Shown one piece after another: positions 7,973-16,462 of a stretch of 34,999 bases of DNA (positions within the stretch are counted from its first letter, which is position 1; every line of letters starts with the position of its first letter). Under the pieces are notes generated by a model. That model was not told the DNA's origin. It searched no databases and worked only from the letters and a program-made list of their open reading frames with translations. This DNA is from Prolixibacteraceae bacterium UBA6029. GTDB taxonomy: Bacteria; Bacteroidota; Bacteroidia; Bacteroidales; Prolixibacteraceae. Location of the stretch: NCBI GenBank assembly GCA_002429385.1, contig DIZL01000072.1, forward strand, positions 105,930-140,928, written 5' to 3'. The position numbers and the translations under genes are program-made.

Positions 7973-9465
7973 TTATTCCTTAATAATCATTTCTTCAAAG
8001 TACCTCCCCGAAGCTGAGATCAGCCGAACCACATAAACTCCACTTTTAAGCGAACTTACATCAATGCGGTTAAGACTATTTCCACCTTCAAGGCATTCAG
8101 TTTTTACCAATTCCCCTTTTACCGAAAACAATTCTAGTGTATAATCTTCTTCGAAACCACCGCTGGACTTAACAAACAGTTCAGCCGATACAGGATTCGG
8201 AAACACCGTAAACCCGGAACTTTTATTTAAGGAGGTGAAACCATCCGGCCAGCTTAAAATCTTGTCACAGGGTATATTTTCAAATTGGTAAAACCCAATT
8301 TCAGGATCGGAGTAACACCTCAAAACACCAATCTGCGGTTCCCCATCCATAATACCACAAAAAGCATTTTGAGGAAGAAGATATTGCATACTACCAATCT
8401 TTTCGATAATTGGAAATGAATCGAAGCCCCATATTGACCCTTTCATATGGTTTGAATAGTAGGCTTTAAGCTGATGGTTGTTTATTGTAGCGGAATAAAC
8501 CGAATCTATACTACTCCAGCCATAAGGAGTTTTGGCTTCGCATTGATTGGGCATTTCCGAATAAAGCAGGATGGAATCTCCTTTCGAAAGGGAGAAGTTA
8601 TACAAAACATGGAACTCACCGCTTTTCCAGTAGGAGATGGTGTCCCCATGCTGGTAAAGATATTCATATCCCATAGGAACGGTTACGCCTCCAAACTTAA
8701 ATTTTGTCTTCTGTATCACCTTCACCCTTTTCCCGGCAATAGTTGAATCTTTGATACAGGTATGTTTCAAATAGTTATATTGCGGAGGGTTATAACTCTC
8801 GGACTGGGTATAATACCATTCAGCTCCTATGGGTGCAAACTCTGTTTGGGAAGATGCAGCCAGACCCTTCGGGAAACAACTATTCAGTTTAGGATCATGG
8901 TATACCGGCTGTTCGTTTTCAGAGTAGCATACCAACTTTAGATCTGCTCCGGTTGCATAAAAACTGTTTGGCCCTTCCAAAACACCCCATATACTGCCAA
9001 TGCCTTCAATCCATAGGGGAACGCTTGTTTAAAAAAAACAGATTTGCTTTCGTATAACTGTTGAATTACCAAATGGCGCATAATTTACCTTGGTAACCTT
9101 GGCGAATAATTGCCCATTATCTATCGGAATGCTATCACCCGTTTCCAGACCGAAGTCATAGAGCAACATATCCTTCCCGGTAAATTTATTGAAAATATAG
9201 ACTCTTTTCGTGTCTTGTTCTTCCCGGATACATCCATTGAAAGTCCATTTGGCATGCAATTCATCATCCGATTTCATGATCTTTTTATATCCCAACCCAT
9301 TGATTGTCGTATCCCCCGTGAATTTGATGAAGTAACTGCTGTAGGTACTGCCAGGCATTGTGCCATACTTGTATTGCTCCACAATTTACCTTCCTGAAGG
9401 AGATTTTGACCTTGACAATGAAGTAAAATAAATATGAATAAGAATATCAGGGGGATTGTTTTCAT
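7973..9465 (-). pseudogene. Broken T9SS type A cargo gene (frameshift plus in-frame stop)
   Basis: Three pieces make up one gene. The first (start 9465) is a signal peptide, MKTIPLIFLFIFILLHCQG, followed by NLLQEGKLWSN. The frame is lost near 9375-9395, and the next piece continues as VEQYKYGTMPGS... down to a TAA at 9029-9031. Beyond that stop, in the same frame, the protein continues TSVPLWIEGIGSIWGVLEG, the EGIGS motif common in this Bacteroidota family. It runs on to a type A sorting domain (VFPNPVSAELFVKS to FEEMIIKE, stop at 7973). So one frameshift and one nonsense codon, next to a T8 run, interrupt a protein of about 495 residues. The stop could be a sequencing or assembly artefact in the homopolymer, but the frameshift would need its own error. 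Without repair the product is not secreted whole. Confidence 0.8.
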
Positions 9466-9674
9466 GACTTTAGGATGTTAATTAAAATCAGTAAAAGATG
9501 ATGAACTGGCGGGTTTTCTTAAATACCATTGAAACAAGGAAAGGGGTCAGCACAATACTGTTCGAAAGTTAATATAAATTATACAATAACCCCAACAAAT
9601 AGTTTATGTTTATGAACATGTAAAAACAGAACCCTTTAAAACGATTATTAGCGCTCACCTAAAACTGTTTTTCC

Positions 9675-9775
9675 TGCCACCAAAACATGAAAACTCTAAA
9701 TCTCACCAAAAAAGCCATTTAGATATCTGGCTGGCATACTTTGGTGAAATTTAGTGTCCTGGTGTTTTGGTGGCA
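9675..9775. repeat. Inverted repeat of about 100 bp
   Basis: TGCCACCAAAACA (9675-9687) pairs perfectly with TGTTTTGGTGGCA (9763-9775). Inside, CTAAATCTCACC pairs with GGTGAAATTTAG apart from one mismatch. The right arm shows about 9-bp phasing (TTGGTGAAA, TTTAGTGTC, CTGGTGTTT). No T-run follows. Confidence 0.65.
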
Positions 9776-9960
9776 TATTTTATTATTTGCCTTAAATCTC
9801 CTGTTTGATCATGAATCACCGATCAAAAAAAAGAAAACCTGAACTGAAGGATTATTCTACAATTCATAACTTTATACTACGGATATAACTCAGTGCTATA
9901 TGAAACATATGGATTTAACAATATTGGTGGAGAAAGGCGATCACCGACATTGTTTTGGGG

Positions 9961-9976
9961 TCCCGAGTACTCGGGA
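9961..9976. repeat. Perfect 16-bp palindrome
   Basis: TCCCGAGTACTCGGGA is fully self-complementary. It stands in non-coding DNA just before the large palindrome at 10008-10240. It could be a protein-binding site or part of a dispersed repeat. Confidence 0.5.
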
Positions 9977-10007
9977 TCAATACCAGTATTCAGATATGTC
10001 CTTTTTT

Positions 10008-10240
10008 TAAATCTTACTTTTTTATAAAATCTTAGTAACCACGCAATACCCCCAGATTCCAATCTTATCTATCTTATAATTGGCCTGATAACCATTAAAT
10101 AAGTGATGAAAACAAAATGGGATTAAAGATTATTGATCCCGATAACTATCAGGACTATTTTCATAAGATACATAAGATTATGGTTTCGAGGGCTGATCTA
10201 AGTTACTAAGATTGAATTAAAAAGTAAGATTTTTAAAGCT
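10008..10240. repeat. Large imperfect palindrome of about 230 bp
   Basis: The left arm (10008-10093) and right arm (10149-10240) match in three consecutive blocks in the correct nested order. AAATCTTACTTTTT...AATCTTAGTAAC pairs with its complement at 10201-10237. AATCTTATCTATCTTAT (10061-10077) pairs with 10160-10179, one mismatch in 17. CCTGATA (10084-10090) pairs with TATCAGG (10147-10153). The centre lies near 10120. No open frame is inside. Confidence 0.6.
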
Positions 10241-10332
10241 CACCATTGACTTTGCTTTCCCCACAACAAAGTCATTTGAACCGTATCTGGCCTGAAATAA
10301 TAGAGAAAGGCGAAATTATCTATCCACCCGTT

Positions 10333-10500
10333 CTAATTACTATTGAACAGATGGAAAAATCCGGCCTTTTTCCTTCGATGGTCATCCCTCCCGATGCCCT
10401 CCACCGCATAATAATAAACTCCCGGTATGCAGTATTTTCCTCCGACTTTCCCATCCCAAACAGATTGCGATACTGACTTAACGATATTGTAGAAATTAAA
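10333..10500 (-). pseudogene. 3' fragment of a T9SS type B (gliding-associated C-terminal domain) gene
   Basis: Fifty-five codons, from FNFYNIVKSVSQSVWDG to the final LFNSN and stop, match the end of the intact gene at 11860-13176: 47 of 54 aligned residues are identical by eye. It has no start codon, and homology stops just before a terminator at 10509. It lies in the same orientation as the intact gene, with the ATPase gene between them. It is the tail of a lost tandem paralogue or a duplicated 3' end. Confidence 0.8.
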
Positions 10501-10508
10501 ACGTAAAG

Positions 10509-10533
10509 ACCCGGGAATGCCACCCGGGTTTTT
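10509..10533 (+). terminator. Terminator-like hairpin, second copy of the fusA2 terminator
   Basis: This is the same ACCCGGG/CCCGGGT stem, AATGCCA loop and T5 tail as at 2743-2767. The identity extends over about 31 bases. No plus-strand gene ends here, so it has no obvious transcript to stop. It sits exactly between the type B gene fragment and the ATPase control region. Confidence 0.7.
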
Positions 10534-10571
10534 CTTGTTTTTGAATTGAAACTTTAACCCTATTTTGTTTC

Positions 10572-10615
10572 TTTACTCAATATATTGAGTAAATTTACTC
10601 ATTGTACTGAGTAAA
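10572..10615. promoter_or_regulatory. Two abutting 22-bp palindromes before the ATPase gene
   Basis: The first palindrome (10572-10593) is perfect over 22 bp, with arms TTTACTCAATA/TATTGAGTAAA. The second (10594-10615) follows with no gap and has arms TTTACTCA/TGAGTAAA around a 6-base centre. The ATG at 10626 is 10 bases downstream. Two dyads exactly 22 bp apart, about two helical turns, look like a double operator for a dimeric regulator, probably with autoregulation. No regulator gene is adjacent. Confidence 0.65.
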
Positions 10616-10625
10616 TTATTTAGCC

Positions 10626-11816
10626 ATGTTTGAACGAGCTTATTTAGACACACTTAAAGAAAGAATAAATGAACAACGAAGGTTCATTCAAGTTGTAATG
10701 GGGCCTCGTCAAGTTGGAAAAACGACATTGATAACACAACTCTTGCAAAAACTATCCATGTTGTTTGTTTTTGAATCAGCAGATGCTGTATCGAACTCAA
10801 ATACTATATGGATCCAACAGATTTGGGAAACCACCAGGATAAAAATGAAAACTTCCGGCGCTACAGAATATCTACTGGTTGTGGATGAAATACAAAAAGT
10901 AGAGAATTGGAGTGAAATAGTAAAACAACAATGGGACAAGGATACCAGAGAAGGAATAAACATTAAAGTGGTACTTTTGGGCTCTTCCAGTTTGCTCATG
11001 CAAAAGGGATTGACAGAGTCGCTGGCAGGTCGGTTTGAAACCTATTCATTGGGCCATTGGTCTTTCACTGAAATGCAAAACGCTTTTGGCTGGAACATTA
11101 AACAATACATATATTTCGGAGGTTATCCGGGTTCTGCATCCCTAATTGAAGATGAAGAACGTTGGAAAAACTATATAAAAGATTCTTTAATTGAGACCAG
11201 CATCTCGAAAGATATTTTGATGCTTACACGAGTAGATAAACCCGCATTACTTAAACGCCTTTTTGAGTTAGGATCTTTGTATTCCGGTCAAATTCTTTCA
11301 TATACAAAGCTGATAGGTGAATTGCAGGATGCCGGAAATACGACTACACTTTCACACTATTTGGATTTACTTTCTGATTGCGGACTTTTGGGAGGATTGG
11401 AAAAATACGCTGGGAATATCATCAGAAAACGTTCATCAAGTCCTAAATTTCAAGTATATAATAATGCCTTATTAACAGCACAAGGTGATTCTAAGTTCTC
11501 TGAAATAGATGTCAACCCTCAAGAATGGGGTCGATTGGTAGAATCCTCTATCGGCGCCCATTTAATTAATCATTCTGTATTAGAACGCTATCATCTTTAT
11601 TATTGGAGAGAGGTCAATAAGGAAGTTGATTTTGTTCTTGAAAAGAATGGAAAGATAATTGCATTGGAGGTTAAAAGTGGAAAAAGAGGTGAGAATACAG
11701 GGATGAGTGCCTTTGCAGAGAAATTTCATCCGGAGAAGTTATTATTGGTCGGAACAGGTGGAATACATTATGAAGAATTCTTAAAGATTAATCCAAAGGA
11801 GTTGTTCAACAATTAA
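10626..11816 (+). CDS. AAA-family ATPase with DUF4143 C-terminal domain
   Basis: The 396-residue product has a Walker A GPRQVGKTTL near residue 27 and a Walker B LLVVDEIQ near 85. The sensor-like LLGSSSLLMQKG is near 120. The DUF4143 part then carries a winged-helix-like segment. Near the C-terminus, EVDFVLEKNGKIIALEVKSG is a PD-(D/E)XK nuclease-like motif (D...E-x-K). This is the common AAA_14/DUF4143 architecture, found in many copies in bacteria and archaea; its cellular role is not firmly known, and links to DNA or to defence are speculation. The gene is alone between two copies of a T9SS type B 3' end, so it looks like an acquired cassette. A second member of the superfamily is at 29951-31243. 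Confidence 0.85.
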   Translation: MFERAYLDTLKERINEQRRFIQVVMGPRQVGKTTLITQLLQKLSMLFVFESADAVSNSNTIWIQQIWETTRIKMKTSGATEYLLVVDEIQKVENWSEIVKQQWDKDTREGINIKVVLLGSSSLLMQKGLTESLAGRFETYSLGHWSFTEMQNAFGWNIKQYIYFGGYPGSASLIEDEERWKNYIKDSLIETSISKDILMLTRVDKPALLKRLFELGSLYSGQILSYTKLIGELQDAGNTTTLSHYLDLLSDCGLLGGLEKYAGNIIRKRSSSPKFQVYNNALLTAQGDSKFSEIDVNPQEWGRLVESSIGAHLINHSVLERYHLYYWREVNKEVDFVLEKNGKIIALEVKSGKRGENTGMSAFAEKFHPEKLLLVGTGGIHYEEFLKINPKELFNN

Positions 11817-11859
11817 GATGGAATATGAATTATTGAAGATCAACGATTTTCTCATCATT

Positions 11860-13176
11860 CTAATTACTATTGAACAGATGGAAAAATCCGGCCTTTTTCC
11901 TTCGTCGGTCATCCCTTCCAATGCCCTCCACCGCATAATAATAAACTCCCGGGGTGCAGTATTTTCCACCGACTTTTCCGTCCCATACCGAATGCGGAAT
12001 AGATTTAACCGTGTTATCGAAATTAACCACATTGCCGCTTTCCCAGACATGAAGCAGTTTACCCCACCGGTTGAAAATCGAAATCTTTAATGACTTCATC
12101 GATTTGAAATAGATAATGAAATTAGGGTAACTGCCATGGGTGACAAATACATTGGGAGCATCAACAAACGAAGTATCAGCAACGATAAAGCCCGGATAAT
12201 AAACCGTATCGTAGCAAGTCGTAAATTGACTGATCTTTTTGGATACCAGTTTCACCTTATACGAGCCTGAATTCTCGAACGTATAGATCGGGTTGTCGTT
12301 ATAAAGTTTGGTCATTATACTGTCAATGACCGTACCTGGAGGATTGTGGGCGGACTCCCTCTTAATGACATCGAGATCCTTAAAGATGAACCATTCAAAT
12401 TTACCCGGATCCCCATTTTCCGATTCATTTTTGAACGTAACTTGTACCGGCGCATCATAAGGTGATGCGGTTTGATCACCAAAGGTTGCTGAAAAAGCAG
12501 CCTTGGTCACTATGGAAGTATAAAGAACATCTGCCTTGGCTGTGCAACCAAACCTATCGGAAACTTCCAGGCTGTAATTGGTGTCTTTGGTGGGCGGGGT
12601 ATAAACTTGTGCCGTAATGATGCTGCTGACCAGCGTAGTTCCCTGCATCCATTTGACCTGTATATTCTTGATCACTTCTTTCGTTTGCCCGGTGGGCAGA
12701 TCAACATAGGTAAATGTTGGGGTATCAAAAGTCCCTTTTAGGGTAAAAGAGTTACAATCCGACTCCGGAATCTCTGCAGTTGCAGTGATATAGTTATTAA
12801 ACGCCCATGCTGTAAAGAATAAATCACCTGTTGCGGTGGTCTCTTTCACGCGGTAGCCACCATCGGCAAGATTTGAAATTGGGGAGGTCGTATTTCCTGA
12901 GACATCGCTGGAGTAGAAATCGAAAGTTCTTGTTATGGCATTATATTTCTGCCATTCGAAGGTTCCGGTCTGTCCTGCAGGCAATGTGGCTGTTAACGTA
13001 GCGTTCAGATCTCCCTTGTTACCGCAAAAAACATGAATGTTATCCTGTGCCCCGCTCGAATATTCGGTGGGAACAACCGCAGAAGCATTAGAGGTGATTT
13101 GCGTGTAACCCGCAAAGGGAAAGAACAATACAGCGATTAATATAAGTAACTTACCAGGCAATAGATTCCTATTCAT
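11860..13176 (-). CDS. Secreted protein with T9SS type B (gliding motility-associated) C-terminal domain
   Basis: The 438-residue product starts with a signal peptide (MNRNLLPGKLLILIAVLFFPFAGYTQ). The middle is built from Ig/PKD-like beta-rich segments, such as the FGDQTASPYDAPVQVTFKNE and GSYKVKLVSKK stretches. The last ~95 residues, from DAPNVFVTHGSY through ISIFNRWGKLLHVWESG and WDGKVGGKYCTPGVYYY, are a type B sorting domain. The product is exported by T9SS and probably held at the cell surface or released. The extension KKAGFFHLFNSN after the GVYYY strand is less standard. The gene stands alone; its 3' end is duplicated at 10333-10500. Confidence 0.85.
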   Translation of the reverse strand: MNRNLLPGKLLILIAVLFFPFAGYTQITSNASAVVPTEYSSGAQDNIHVFCGNKGDLNATLTATLPAGQTGTFEWQKYNAITRTFDFYSSDVSGNTTSPISNLADGGYRVKETTATGDLFFTAWAFNNYITATAEIPESDCNSFTLKGTFDTPTFTYVDLPTGQTKEVIKNIQVKWMQGTTLVSSIITAQVYTPPTKDTNYSLEVSDRFGCTAKADVLYTSIVTKAAFSATFGDQTASPYDAPVQVTFKNESENGDPGKFEWFIFKDLDVIKRESAHNPPGTVIDSIMTKLYNDNPIYTFENSGSYKVKLVSKKISQFTTCYDTVYYPGFIVADTSFVDAPNVFVTHGSYPNFIIYFKSMKSLKISIFNRWGKLLHVWESGNVVNFDNTVKSIPHSVWDGKVGGKYCTPGVYYYAVEGIGRDDRRRKKAGFFHLFNSN

Positions 13177-13267
13177 TCTTTAACTTCTTTAACAGTTCAC
13201 AATATTAACGCTAAAAATTGATTTATCTTTTGTCAGGCCTGAAATTTTCCATTACAATATTTAGTTT

Positions 13268-13275
13268 TACTTTTG
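13268..13275 (+). promoter_or_regulatory. Probable -7 box of the helicase gene
   Basis: TACTTTTG fits TAnnTTTG, with T-rich sequence 20-25 bases upstream (ATTTTCC). Transcription would begin near 13282. This supports the GTG start at 13302 over the TTG at 13218, which lies upstream of this box. Confidence 0.4.
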
Positions 13276-13301
13276 AAGTCCAATTTAGAATAGCAAACAG
13301 C

Positions 13302-15617
13302 GTGCAGAATTATTTAGAAGGATTGAATGAGGCCCAGAGGCTGGCAGTAGAAAACATACACGGCGCCTCCCTGATTATTGCTGGTGCCGGCTCCGGCAAG
13401 ACACGTGTACTGACCCTGCGTGTGGCCCATTTATTGAAAAGCGGCGTCAGGCCCGGGGCAATCCTGGCCCTGACCTTTACCAATAAGGCTGCCCGTGAAA
13501 TGAAAAACCGTATTGCCACCATGGTTGGAGCGAACACCGCCAAATACCTGTGGATGGGTACCTTTCATTCCATCTTTGCCCGGATTTTACGCATCGAGTC
13601 CGAAACTTTAGGCTACCCTTCAAACTTCACCATTTATGATTCGGCCGATTCCAAGAACCTGATCAAAAGCATCATCAAGGAACTAAACCTCGACGATAAA
13701 ACCTATAAACCCGGCGTAGTCTCGTCCAGGATTTCTTCAGCCAAAAACAACCTGGTTTCTTCCGAAGTGTACTCCACCCTGGCAGAAATCACCGAATACG
13801 ACCAGAGCATCAAAATGCCGCTTATCAGCCTGATCTACAAGGAATACGCGAAACGTTGCTTCCTGGCAGGAGCCATGGATTTCGACGATCTGCTGATGAA
13901 AACCAATGCCCTGTTCCGCAATCGTCCCGATATTCTGGACAAGTACCAGCGTATCTTCGAATACATCCTGGTCGATGAGTACCAGGATACGAACCATTCG
14001 CAGTACATGATCATCAAAAAGTTGGCTGCCAAACACAATAACATTTGCGTGGTGGGCGACGATGCCCAGAGCATCTATTCCTTCCGCGGGGCACGCATCG
14101 AAAATATACTGAATTTCCAGAACGATTATCCTACGCACAAGGTGTTCAAGCTCGAACAGAACTACCGCTCGACCCAAAACATCGTGGATGCGGCCAACAG
14201 CATCATTGCCAAAAACAAACGGCAGATCCGAAAGAATGTATTTTCAGAGAAAGAGAAAGGGACCCTGATCAAAGTCATCAGCGCCATCACTGATAACGAA
14301 GAAGGCTACCTGGTCTCGAACGAGATCATCGATACCCGGATGCGCGAACATTTCCAGTTCTCGGATTATGCCATCCTGTACCGTACCAATGCCCAGTCAC
14401 GTATCTTTGAAGAATCTCTGCGTAAAAGGAACATTCCGTACAAAATATACGGGGGTCTTTCCTTTTACCAGCGAAAAGAAATCAAGGATCTGCTCAGCTA
14501 TTTCCGTATGGTGATCAATCCAAAGGACAATGAGGCCTTTAAACGCATCGTCAACTATCCTGCAAGGGGCATCGGTCAGACCAGCCTCACCAAACTCGAA
14601 CAGTTTGCAGGGCATAACAACCTATGCATCTGGGAATTTGCCACCAACATCCCTTTACTGCTGAGCGAATTTAACAAGGGAACGGCGGCCAAGATCCATG
14701 AATTCACCAGTCTGATCGAAGTATTTAGGGAAAAGCTCGAAACGCTCACCGCCTTTGAACTGGCTACCGAAATTGCCACAGGCACCGAGATCATGAAAGA
14801 TCTCTACAAGGATCAGTCTCCTGAAGGGGTAAGCCGCTACGAAAACATACAGGAATTGCTAAACGGTATACAAGAGTTTTCCATCTCGGCCCGCGAAGAA
14901 GGCACCCCGGGACAGCTGAACAACTACATGGAGGATGTGGCCCTGCTGACCGATCAGGATAACGAAAAGCCCGAAGACACCGACCGGGTAACTATGATGA
15001 CCATACATTCGGCCAAAGGGCTCGAATTCAAAAACGTTTTTATCGTCGGGGTGGAAGAAAATCTTTTCCCCTCGAACCAGAACGGGCAAAAGACGCTGGA
15101 GGATTTCGAAGAAGAACGCCGCCTGTTTTATGTGGCCCTCACCCGCGCCGAACAAAATGCCTACATCACTTATGCCCGTCAACGCTACAAATGGGGCAAG
15201 CTCGAATTTTGCAACAAGAGCCGCTTTATCGATGAGATTGATCCCCAGTACCTGAATATGCCCGTCGAAAAAGATCCTGTCTTTTTTAGTGACAGCCCCG
15301 ATCTGCCCTATTCGGCTCCCAAACTCCGCAACCCGGGCTTATCGGTTCCCGGATTCAGACCCATGGCGGTCAGTCAGCCCGATTTGCAGAACAAATTATC
15401 CAGGCTTCGCGAAACAAAGAAGGAGGCTGATGCCTTCGAATACAGCAATCCGGTGGATATACAGGCCGGAATGATGGTTGAACATCAGCGCTTTGGACGC
15501 GGGAAAGTGCTCCAGATGGAAGGGAAAATGCCAGATATTCAGGCTACAGTCTTCTTTCAGAATGCAGGAAAAAAACAACTTCTCCTAAAATTCGCAAAAC
15601 TCCGTATAATTAGTTAG
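13302..15617 (+). CDS. uvrD: UvrD/PcrA-type superfamily 1 DNA helicase
   Basis: With the GTG start at 13302 the protein is 771 residues, beginning VQNYLEGLNEAQRLAV as in relatives. The in-frame TTG at 13218 would add 28 residues that do not look like the family. All SF1A motifs are visible: Q motif LNEAQ, motif I AGAGSGKT, II DEYQDTN, III VGDDAQSIYSFRGA, IV LEQNYRS, V VTMMTIHSAKGLEFK and VI RRLFYVALTRAE. The C-terminal ~50 residues form the Tudor-like tail (GMMVEHQRFGRGKVL) that binds RNA polymerase in PcrA. It unwinds DNA 3'-5' in nucleotide-excision and mismatch repair and removes stalled complexes. The gene is not in a strict operon with DUF4290, which starts 163 bases later. Confidence 0.93.
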   Translation: MQNYLEGLNEAQRLAVENIHGASLIIAGAGSGKTRVLTLRVAHLLKSGVRPGAILALTFTNKAAREMKNRIATMVGANTAKYLWMGTFHSIFARILRIESETLGYPSNFTIYDSADSKNLIKSIIKELNLDDKTYKPGVVSSRISSAKNNLVSSEVYSTLAEITEYDQSIKMPLISLIYKEYAKRCFLAGAMDFDDLLMKTNALFRNRPDILDKYQRIFEYILVDEYQDTNHSQYMIIKKLAAKHNNICVVGDDAQSIYSFRGARIENILNFQNDYPTHKVFKLEQNYRSTQNIVDAANSIIAKNKRQIRKNVFSEKEKGTLIKVISAITDNEEGYLVSNEIIDTRMREHFQFSDYAILYRTNAQSRIFEESLRKRNIPYKIYGGLSFYQRKEIKDLLSYFRMVINPKDNEAFKRIVNYPARGIGQTSLTKLEQFAGHNNLCIWEFATNIPLLLSEFNKGTAAKIHEFTSLIEVFREKLETLTAFELATEIATGTEIMKDLYKDQSPEGVSRYENIQELLNGIQEFSISAREEGTPGQLNNYMEDVALLTDQDNEKPEDTDRVTMMTIHSAKGLEFKNVFIVGVEENLFPSNQNGQKTLEDFEEERRLFYVALTRAEQNAYITYARQRYKWGKLEFCNKSRFIDEIDPQYLNMPVEKDPVFFSDSPDLPYSAPKLRNPGLSVPGFRPMAVSQPDLQNKLSRLRETKKEADAFEYSNPVDIQAGMMVEHQRFGRGKVLQMEGKMPDIQATVFFQNAGKKQLLLKFAKLRIIS

Positions 15618-15780
15618 TTTTGCAGTGTAAATCCAACACGCGATAGTTTTTGACGCTTTATTTTGTGCACCAAACTATTTTGCTTTACTTTGCAACATAT
15701 TCGCTTCATCCTGCTTATCCAATATCATATCCTTTTTGAGATAACAGCCTGATTATTTAAGAAAAACATTATTTATATCC

Positions 15781-16413
15781 ATGGATTATAATTCTGATCG
15801 CAGTAAGCTGGCTCTCCCTGAGTATGGAAGAAACTTACAAAATATGGTCAATCACATCATGACCATTGAAGACCGCAATGAACGCAACAGGGCAGCCCGT
15901 ACAATTATTGACATCATGGGTACCATGTACCCGTATCTGAGAGACATCAACGATTTCAAACATAAGCTTTGGGACCATCTGGCCATCATGTCCAATTTTC
16001 AACTGGACATCGATTACCCGTATACCCCGCCTTCTCCTGAATTCTTTAACTCTCCGCCGCGTCGTATTCCGTATTGCATTAACACCATCCGTTACCGTCA
16101 TTACGGGAAAACAATCGAATTGCTGATCGATAAAGCGGCTGTTCATGAAGATGAAAAGGAACGTGATCTGCTGATCAAACTGATTGCCAACCACATGAAA
16201 AAGAGTTATGTCATGTGGAACAAGGACTCAATTACCGATGACAAGATCTTCCTGGATATCGAAGAACTCTCGAAGGGGCGGATTAAGCCCAACGAGCTGA
16301 CCCTTACCGAAACCAAGGATATCATCTTCCGCAATCAGAAAAAACCTGTATCGGGAAACAACAATCCCCCAAGGAAATTCATTAAACCTGATGACCGTAA
16401 AAAGCAGCGTTAG
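15781..16413 (+). CDS. DUF4290 domain protein
   Basis: The 210-residue product begins MDYNSDRSKLALPEYGRN. It carries the conserved DUF4290 features: an EYGRNLQNMVNHI start, a KHKLWDHL segment and a PYTPP motif. The family is essentially confined to Bacteroidota and has no known activity. There is no signal peptide or membrane segment, so the product is cytoplasmic. The C-terminus is basic and disordered-looking. It lies 49 bases upstream of murA on the same strand, an arrangement common in the phylum, so the two are probably co-transcribed. Confidence 0.85.
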   Translation: MDYNSDRSKLALPEYGRNLQNMVNHIMTIEDRNERNRAARTIIDIMGTMYPYLRDINDFKHKLWDHLAIMSNFQLDIDYPYTPPSPEFFNSPPRRIPYCINTIRYRHYGKTIELLIDKAAVHEDEKERDLLIKLIANHMKKSYVMWNKDSITDDKIFLDIEELSKGRIKPNELTLTETKDIIFRNQKKPVSGNNNPPRKFIKPDDRKKQR

Positions 16414-16462
16414 TATGCTGCGAATTATTTAATATCCAGTAAACACCGTATCTCCTTTCCGG

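Larger units (their letters stand above)
9466..10332. other. Gene-poor region with inverted repeats
   Basis: I see no gene in this 867-bp stretch. Short open frames, including a 61-codon one on the minus strand at 9877-10062, have no recognisable domain or start context. It holds an inverted repeat at 9675-9775, a 16-bp palindrome at 9961-9976 and a large imperfect palindrome at 10008-10240. Confidence 0.6.

Noticed and set aside
9877..10062. 61-codon minus-strand open frame in the gene-poor region
   Set aside because: No start context, no recognisable domain, and it overlaps a perfect palindrome and an arm of the large inverted repeat. It is probably chance.
10626..11816. ATPase gene as part of a defence system
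   Set aside because: No restriction, toxin or nuclease partner lies beside it, and its neighbours are secreted-protein genes. Too weak to claim.
13218..13301. 28-residue extension of the helicase from a TTG
   Set aside because: It contains no family similarity and spans the likely -7 box at 13268.
13310..14177. Long minus-strand open frames opposite the helicase gene
   Set aside because: They are antisense shadows of a GC-richer, strongly coding gene; their translations show no domain.
15835..16194. 119-codon minus-strand frame opposite the DUF4290 gene
   Set aside because: Antisense shadow; composition follows the coding strand.
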